Below are positions 31,808 through 35,672 of a stretch of DNA of 35,672 nucleotides, one piece after another. Source of the DNA: Lysobacteraceae bacterium. GTDB taxonomy: Bacteria; Pseudomonadota; Gammaproteobacteria; Xanthomonadales; Xanthomonadaceae. The first letter of the stretch is position 1, and every line of letters begins with the position of its first letter. Made by a program: the position numbers and the translations under genes. The stretch covers positions 1 to 35,672 of the forward strand of contig JAUXUI010000017.1 in assembly GCA_030681035.1 (NCBI GenBank), read 5' to 3'. Under the pieces are notes generated by a model, which saw only the letters and a list, made by a program, of their open reading frames with translations, was not told the DNA's origin and made no database searches.

Positions 31808-33358
31808 TCACCAATCGGTGGGCCGGTAATCCTTCAGGAACTGGCCCCACACATGCTCGCCGCTGTTGCAGCCGGCGATGATCGGATCAACGATGCGGGC
31901 GGCGCCGTCGAGGATGTCCAACGGCGGATGGAAGCGTTCTTCGATGGTCTTGCGCGCGGCGATCTCGGCCGGATCCTCGTCGGTCACCCAGCCGGTGTCG
32001 ACGCTGTTCATGTGGATGCCGTCGTTGTGGTAATCGGTGGCGGCAGTGCGCGTCATCATGTTCAACGCGGCCTTGGCCATGTTGGTGTGCGGGTGGCGGG
32101 TGGTCTTGAAGTTGCGGTAGAACTGCCCCTCCACCGCCGACACGTTGACGATGTGCTTGTCGCGCTCGGGCGTGCGCAGCAGCAGCGGCTTGAGCCGCGC
32201 ATTGATGATGAACGGCGCGATGGCGTTGACCAGTTGCACTTCCAGCAATTCCACCGACGGCACTTCCGCCATCTGCAGGCGCCAGGAGTTGCGCCCGCGC
32301 AGATCGATCTGCTGCAAGTCCTGGTCGAGCCGGCCCTCGGGGAACAAATGCGACTGCGCCAGAAACTCTTCCGGCAACAATCGCAGTTGCGACAGCTCGG
32401 CTGAATTTGGCAGCGCGTCCGTAGCGTTGTGGGCGATTTGCGAACCCGCCGTGGCCAGAATCTGCTCGCCGCGCACACCCGCGTAATTGCCCAGCAGTGT
32501 CCGCACATGCGCCGGCGCGTCGTGCAGTGCGGTTTCAGCGGCCATCATGTGGGCATAGAACTGCGGCGGCCGGCGCACCGTCTGACAGGCGTTGTTGATG
32601 ATGAAGTCCAGCCGCTGCTGGCGGCCCAGCAGTTGCTGGCAGAACGCTTCCACGCTCGGCGTGTGGCGCAGGTCCAGCCCGAAAATCTCCAGCCGATCAT
32701 GCCACTGCGCAAAGTCCGGTTCCTGCGCATAACGCGCGGCGGAATCGCGCGGGAAACGGGTAGTAACGATCAGATGGGCGCCAGCGCGCAGCAGTTTCAA
32801 TCCGGCCTGATAGCCGATCTTGACACGGCCGCCGGTGAGCAGGGCAACACGGCCATGCAAGTCCGCCATTTCGCTGCGCTTGGCGAAATTGAACTCGGCG
32901 CAAACCGGACACAGTTGATCGTAGAAATGATGGATGCGCGTGTATTTTTGCTTGCACACGTAGCAATGCTGCGGCTCCAGCGACTCGCGCTGCTCGGGTT
33001 CATCGCCGTGTACACCGTGCGCAATCACCCCTTCGGGCGGAAACACATTGGGCGTGGTGAATACCGGCTTGCGGCGCAGGGCGCGGATGCCGGTCTGGTG
33101 CAACACGGTGTCGTCGCTACGGATCTGCGCCTTGCTGCGCTCACGCGCGGCGGCCTTGCGCTGCTTGCGACGCTGCGTCGGGTCGGGGTTGTAGATCTGC
33201 CCCACGCAGCGGTGCAGCCGCTGGCGGTCGGCGTCCGGCAACTGCTCCAGCAGCGTGCAATCGCCGGCAACGCGTTCGAGCACGGCCAGCGCCGCGCGCA
33301 TCTGCTCTGCCAGGTCGGTAGCGCCCGGATTTTCCGGTGATTCAGTCGGGTCAGTCAT
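31808..33358 (-). CDS. SDR-fold protein with N-terminal CxxC zinc-like motif
   Basis: This protein of 516 residues has an N-terminal region rich in Arg/Lys (60-80), two CxxC pairs (C132/C135 and C150/C153 in HCYVCKQ...LCPVCAEF) that suggest a zinc ribbon, and a short-chain dehydrogenase Rossmann domain. The nucleotide loop reads TGGRVKIG (175-182) where classic SDRs have TGxxxGxG. NNACQT and the serine S407 (HIVNVSAVEG) are present, but the Tyr of YxxxK is Thr (T425) ahead of K429. The insert at about 280-370 is longer than in typical SDRs. The ATG at 33358 is chosen; a GTG at 33388 overlaps the kinase stop. It is probably cotranscribed with the kinase. Enzyme activity is not certain. Confidence 0.75.
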   Translation of the reverse strand: MTDPTESPENPGATDLAEQMRAALAVLERVAGDCTLLEQLPDADRQRLHRCVGQIYNPDPTQRRKQRKAAARERSKAQIRSDDTVLHQTGIRALRRKPVFTTPNVFPPEGVIAHGVHGDEPEQRESLEPQHCYVCKQKYTRIHHFYDQLCPVCAEFNFAKRSEMADLHGRVALLTGGRVKIGYQAGLKLLRAGAHLIVTTRFPRDSAARYAQEPDFAQWHDRLEIFGLDLRHTPSVEAFCQQLLGRQQRLDFIINNACQTVRRPPQFYAHMMAAETALHDAPAHVRTLLGNYAGVRGEQILATAGSQIAHNATDALPNSAELSQLRLLPEEFLAQSHLFPEGRLDQDLQQIDLRGRNSWRLQMAEVPSVELLEVQLVNAIAPFIINARLKPLLLRTPERDKHIVNVSAVEGQFYRNFKTTRHPHTNMAKAALNMMTRTAATDYHNDGIHMNSVDTGWVTDEDPAEIAARKTIEERFHPPLDILDGAARIVDPIIAGCNSGEHVWGQFLKDYRPTDW

Positions 33359-33384
33359 CGCATTGCGCTTTTCAGCGGCGGCGC

Positions 33385-34320
33385 TCACGCCAGCGCGTAG
33401 CCGAACTGCTGGCGGAACTGCTCGGCAAACTGCGGATAATCGAAGCGCTGGTTCTGCGGCCCGAGATGCTCAACCTTGAGCGTGCCCATCAGCGAGGCAA
33501 CCCGGCCTGTGGTGGCGAGGTCCATGTCGTTCATGAAGCCGTAGATCAGACCCGCGCGATAGGCGTCGCCGCAACCGGTGGGATCGACCACGCGCATCGC
33601 GTTGGCCGCCGGAATCAGCAACTCACCCGTTTTGGTATGCACCTCGGAGCCCTTCGGGCCACGGGTGATGATGTAGGCATCGACCCGCTCGGCGATATCG
33701 CGGGTACACAGGCCGGTACGCTCCTCAAGCAGGCTCGACTCATAATCGTTGACGGTGACGTAGGTCGCCTGCTCGATCATCGTGCGCAGCTCCTCGCCGT
33801 TGTACAACGGCATCGCCTGGCCAGGATCGAAAATGAAAGGAATGTTCAGCTCGGCGAACTCGGTCGCATTCTGCAACATCGCCTCGTAGCCGTCCGGGCC
33901 GACGATGCCAAACTCGACACCCGCGACATCACGCACGTGGTTTTCGTACGAACGCATCATCGCGCCCGGATGGAACGCGGTGATCTGGTTGTCATCAAGG
34001 TCGGTGGTGATGAAGGCCTGCGCGGTAAACAGATCCGGCAGCACCTTGACCTGATCCATGCAGATGCCACAGGCCTGAAAATGCTCGCGGTAGGGCTCGA
34101 AATCCTGGCCCACCGTCGCCATCGGCAACGGATCGCCACCCAGCAGCTTCAGGTTATAGGAAATGTTGCCGGCGCAACCGCCAAACTCGCGGCGCATCCG
34201 TGGCACCAGAAACGACACATTCAGGATGTGTACCTTGTCGGGCAGGATGTGGTTCTTGAATTGATCCTGAAACACCATGATGGTGTCATAGGCGAGCGAG
34301 CCACAGATCAGCGCTGACAT
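33385..34320 (-). CDS. PfkB-family sugar/nucleoside kinase (adenosine kinase-like)
   Basis: This is a ribokinase-fold kinase of 311 residues. The N-terminus MSALICGSLAYDTIMVFQDQF, the GGCAGNISYNLKLLG glycine motif and the C-terminal signature DPTGCGDAYRAG with the catalytic base D252 are all PfkB features. Close relatives are often annotated as carbohydrate or adenosine kinases; the substrate cannot be fixed here. The start at 34320 has AGAGGAAA upstream. Its stop overlaps a possible GTG start of the SDR gene, suggesting the two work together, which is inference. Confidence 0.88.
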   Translation of the reverse strand: MSALICGSLAYDTIMVFQDQFKNHILPDKVHILNVSFLVPRMRREFGGCAGNISYNLKLLGGDPLPMATVGQDFEPYREHFQACGICMDQVKVLPDLFTAQAFITTDLDDNQITAFHPGAMMRSYENHVRDVAGVEFGIVGPDGYEAMLQNATEFAELNIPFIFDPGQAMPLYNGEELRTMIEQATYVTVNDYESSLLEERTGLCTRDIAERVDAYIITRGPKGSEVHTKTGELLIPAANAMRVVDPTGCGDAYRAGLIYGFMNDMDLATTGRVASLMGTLKVEHLGPQNQRFDYPQFAEQFRQQFGYALA

Positions 34321-34832
34321 CGGTTTCGTTTCCTCTCGGGGCGATGCCCGGTCGCAAAACCGCCATGGTACCGCGCCGGGCTGCTGTCGGCATCTTTCCC
34401 GGTTGCTTGCGCATGCGCCGGATGTTGCTCGACCGGCTTGAAGCAGCGATCAACTGCGCCGACGCGAGTCCGTGCGAGGCGCCGGTACAAAGCCCGCAAC
34501 CCCCGTGCCAGTCTGCTTCACAGGATGGCGTCTGTCACACAGATGCACCCCCAATCCACCCAAGGCAAGGCTCAGTCGTAGGCAACCTGCCAGAGTGATC
34601 GTTGGTGCGGATACTCGCGCCGCCGGAGCATTTGTCGAGTAGATCAGCACCAAGCCCGACAGGCTGCTAGCCCAGACGAGAGGGCTTGACTTGGGTGGAT
34701 TGGGTAACCAAGGGGTGCAAGCGCGGAACACTTCTCATTCTGCCGCCCAGCATGATTGAGAACGCACCGTGTTGGCATGATTGTGGGTGACCCGAGCAGT
34801 TGCGATCTAACCTTATTCGATAGACAGCCAAC
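34321..34832. other. Gene-free region containing MITE copy B
   Basis: This stretch of 512 bases lies between the PfkB kinase start and the Doc toxin stop. Bases 34321-34549 presumably hold the kinase promoter, but no clear hexamers were found. Bases 34550-34704 are the MITE-like element. Bases 34706-34832 contain two copies of GCATGATTG (about 34750 and 34773) and nothing I recognise. Open frames across it are short and not family-like. Confidence 0.4.
34550..34704. repeat. MITE-like palindromic element, copy B (uninterrupted)
   Basis: The left end CCCAATCCACCCAAGGCAAG (34550-34569) and the reverse complement of the right end (34685-34704) differ at one of 20 bases. The interior is also an imperfect palindrome: GTTGGTGCGGATACTCG on the left pairs with CTTGGTGCTGATCTACTCG from the right arm, so the whole 155 bases could fold as one hairpin. 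It is homologous to copy A (1-268) without the nested REP-like insert, and its left terminus recurs at 35511-35536. There is no coding capacity and no obvious target duplication. Confidence 0.7.
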
Positions 34833-35228
34833 CTACACAGCCTCCATCATAAGCCGTACGTAAAACTCGGAAACCTGATCCTTGGATGTCTTGCCACCGG
34901 CGACACCCATGGTTATTCCTTCGACCTCGGCGTCACTCGCGCCAAGTTCATATCCATTTAGCAACAGAAATATTTCAGCGGCCGTGACAGCCACTCGCTT
35001 ATTCCCGTCGATGAATGCGTGATTCGCACATATGTGAAAGTGGTACGCGGCCGCCTTCTCTGCCAAGCCGTGATGAAGATCCTCGCCCCCAAAACTCGAC
35101 TGCGGCATGGCGACTGCTGATTCCAGTACCCCGCGATCACGCAAGCCGGGGTCGCCGCCAAACTCCTGGATTACCCGCCGGTGGACAGCCAGCACTTGGT
35201 CGACGGACAGGTAAATCACCGGCAGCAT
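34833..35228 (-). CDS. doc: Doc-type toxin (Fic/Doc family)
   Basis: This is a toxin of 131 residues. The Doc signature is seen at residues 70-78: HAFIDGNKR, with the catalytic histidine H70, K77 where Fic enzymes have Gly, and R78. Phage P1 Doc with this motif phosphorylates EF-Tu and stops translation, so a kinase-type toxin acting in the cytoplasm is inferred. The N-terminus YLSVDQVLAVHRRVIQEFGGDPGLRDRGVLESAVAMPQ is typical of the Doc family. The ATG overlaps the antitoxin stop by one base (TAATG). Base composition is less GC-rich than the flanking genes, and the module sits between inverted repeats, suggesting acquisition. Confidence 0.92.
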   Translation of the reverse strand: MLPVIYLSVDQVLAVHRRVIQEFGGDPGLRDRGVLESAVAMPQSSFGGEDLHHGLAEKAAAYHFHICANHAFIDGNKRVAVTAAEIFLLLNGYELGASDAEVEGITMGVAGGKTSKDQVSEFYVRLMMEAV

Positions 35229-35458
35229 TACTGGGCCAGCCGTCGCAGGACCTCTTGACGCTTCTTCATCACATAATCGAGCTTATCACTCAATTCCTCC
35301 GGGCTGACCAGCTTCGGCCGAGCCGGGGTGACAATCAAATTCCCGTCCTGAATTGTAAGCTGGACTTGGCCGTCCTCCTCGAGTCCGAGCAACTCGAGTA
35401 TTGGCTTATCCAGAATCAAGGCGTTGCTGTTGCCTACTTTGCGGAGTTGCTTAATCAT
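35228..35458 (-). CDS. AbrB/MazE-type antitoxin
   Basis: This DNA-binding antitoxin of 76 residues has an N-terminal SpoVT/AbrB swapped-hairpin domain: IKQLRKVGNSNALILDKPILELLGL, then GQVQLTIQDGNLIVTP. The charged helical C-terminus (SPEELSDKLDYVMKKRQEVLRRLAQ) is the likely toxin-binding part. Doc of phage P1 is paired with Phd, which has a different fold, so this is a mixed pairing. The ATG at 35458 has GGAGG eight bases upstream. It is autoregulated in all likelihood: a palindrome lies over its promoter at 35470-35490. Confidence 0.88.
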   Translation of the reverse strand: MIKQLRKVGNSNALILDKPILELLGLEEDGQVQLTIQDGNLIVTPARPKLVSPEELSDKLDYVMKKRQEVLRRLAQ

Positions 35459-35469
35459 TTTAACCTCCA

Positions 35470-35490
35470 GGTTATAACTTTATTATAACC
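35470..35490. promoter_or_regulatory. Palindromic operator of the toxin-antitoxin module
   Basis: GGTTATAA (35470-35477) and TTATAACC (35483-35490) form a perfect 8-bp inverted repeat with a 5-base centre. It overlaps the -10 box and lies just ahead of the antitoxin ribosome binding site. This is the expected place for repression by the AbrB-type antitoxin alone or with the toxin. The site is seen; the ligand is inferred. Confidence 0.7.
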
Positions 35491-35510
35491 TTAAGCACGG
35501 GCGCCGTCAA
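35482..35510 (-). promoter_or_regulatory. Sigma-70 promoter of the toxin-antitoxin module
   Basis: On the minus strand TTGACG (35510-35505) is followed after exactly 17 bases by TATAAT (35487-35482), a near-ideal sigma-70 promoter. The first base of the -35 box is also the last base of the repeat at 35510-35530, so the promoter begins where the repeat ends. Confidence 0.8.
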
Positions 35511-35536
35511 CCCAATCCACCCAAGTCAAGGCTCAG
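35510..35536. repeat. MITE terminus, copy C
   Basis: Bases 35510-35530 (ACCCAATCCACCCAAGTCAA plus G) are the exact reverse complement of 34685-34705. The match to the left end of copy B continues through GGCTCAG to about 35536, then stops, so only the terminus of a third copy is present in the window. Confidence 0.75.
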
Positions 35537-35672
35537 AGCCTGAGAGTTTTTCGGTTTTCGACCGGCGCGGTGTTCTTGCCCTCGACGGCAGCGTCCGCGC
35601 CAGCGAACGTCGCGGCATGTTCGCTGCGTCGGCTTTCAGCCGGGCACAGCCTCTGCGGCGGGGCGTTGACGG
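35533..35672. other. Window end: GC-rich, possibly the edge of a gene
   Basis: The GC-rich composition returns here. A minus-strand frame is open from the window edge to a TGA at 35535-35533 (about 45 codons, ending ...NTAPVENRKTLRL), and a plus-strand frame is open as well, so neither can be called. CCGTCAAC at 35504 and GTTGACGG at the last bases are 8-bp inverted copies. No family is recognised. Confidence 0.15.

Noticed and set aside
34450-34731. A 93-codon minus-strand frame across MITE copy B
   Set aside because: It is mostly repeat sequence shared with copy A, with no ribosome binding site and no independent support.
1-35672. CRISPR array, tRNA, rRNA or prophage genes
   Set aside because: I looked for spaced identical repeats, tRNA-like cloverleaf ends and phage structural genes and saw none. 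The only regular array is the 239-bp one, which has no unique spacers.

Overview
The window reads as a contiguous piece of a GC-rich gammaproteobacterial chromosome. The best guess is the Xanthomonadales/Lysobacterales side (Rhodanobacteraceae-like), but this is inference. The pointers are an E3 subunit with its own lipoyl domain, the radC / coaBC-dut-algC block shared with pseudomonads and xanthomonads, and three families of short palindromic repeats (GTAGGATGGG..., GTAGGAGC..., ATTCCC-N8-GGGAAT) typical of these groups. Most genes are housekeeping and recognisable. I see no tRNA, rRNA, CRISPR array, prophage or complete insertion sequence.

Layout. 1-687: dispersed repeats, including a palindromic REP-like element nested in a MITE-like element. 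688-4922 (minus): pyruvate dehydrogenase operon aceF - MscS-type channel - lpdA, with no E1 gene beside it. 5125-5271: a short relic resembling an amidohydrolase C-terminus. 5354-6097 (minus): YggN/DUF2884-type periplasmic protein. 6195-10483 (minus): compact four-gene chaperone-usher pilus operon (SCPU subunit, chaperone, usher, second SCPU protein). 11037-12007: small exported protein whose 3' end is reiterated in a 239-bp tandem array carrying dRS3-like palindromes. 12049-14619 (minus): PRTase, small membrane protein, NAD(P)HX epimerase and TANGO2/NRDE protein. 14818-15531 (minus): Asp/Glu-type racemase, divergent from a membrane GGDEF-EAL protein (15760-17679). 17681-22714 (minus): MATE exporter - sppA - rsmC - rsuA. 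23199-25409: priA, preceded by a cluster of DnaA boxes. 25441-25685: REP cluster. 25745-26419 (minus): radC, divergent from coaBC - dut - algC (with membrane extension) - PuuB-like oxidase, ending at 31783. 31808-34320 (minus): PfkB-type kinase followed by an unusual zinc-motif SDR protein. 34550-35536: Doc toxin / AbrB-type antitoxin module held between perfect 21-bp inverted repeats belonging to MITE-like copies.

How it fits together. aceF and lpdA supply the E2 and E3 subunits of pyruvate dehydrogenase. coaBC and dut serve CoA and dTTP supply, and algC supplies sugar phosphates for the envelope. The pilus operon and the GGDEF-EAL protein suggest surface attachment under c-di-GMP control, although no direct link is visible. 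priA and radC are replication and repair genes. The accessory material is confined to the two window ends and the intergenic repeats. The strongest unusual signals are the toxin-antitoxin module framed by inverted repeats, the apparent empty and filled sites of a REP-like element within the MITE family, the 239-bp array with a coding-constraint signature, and the SDR protein lacking the catalytic tyrosine.
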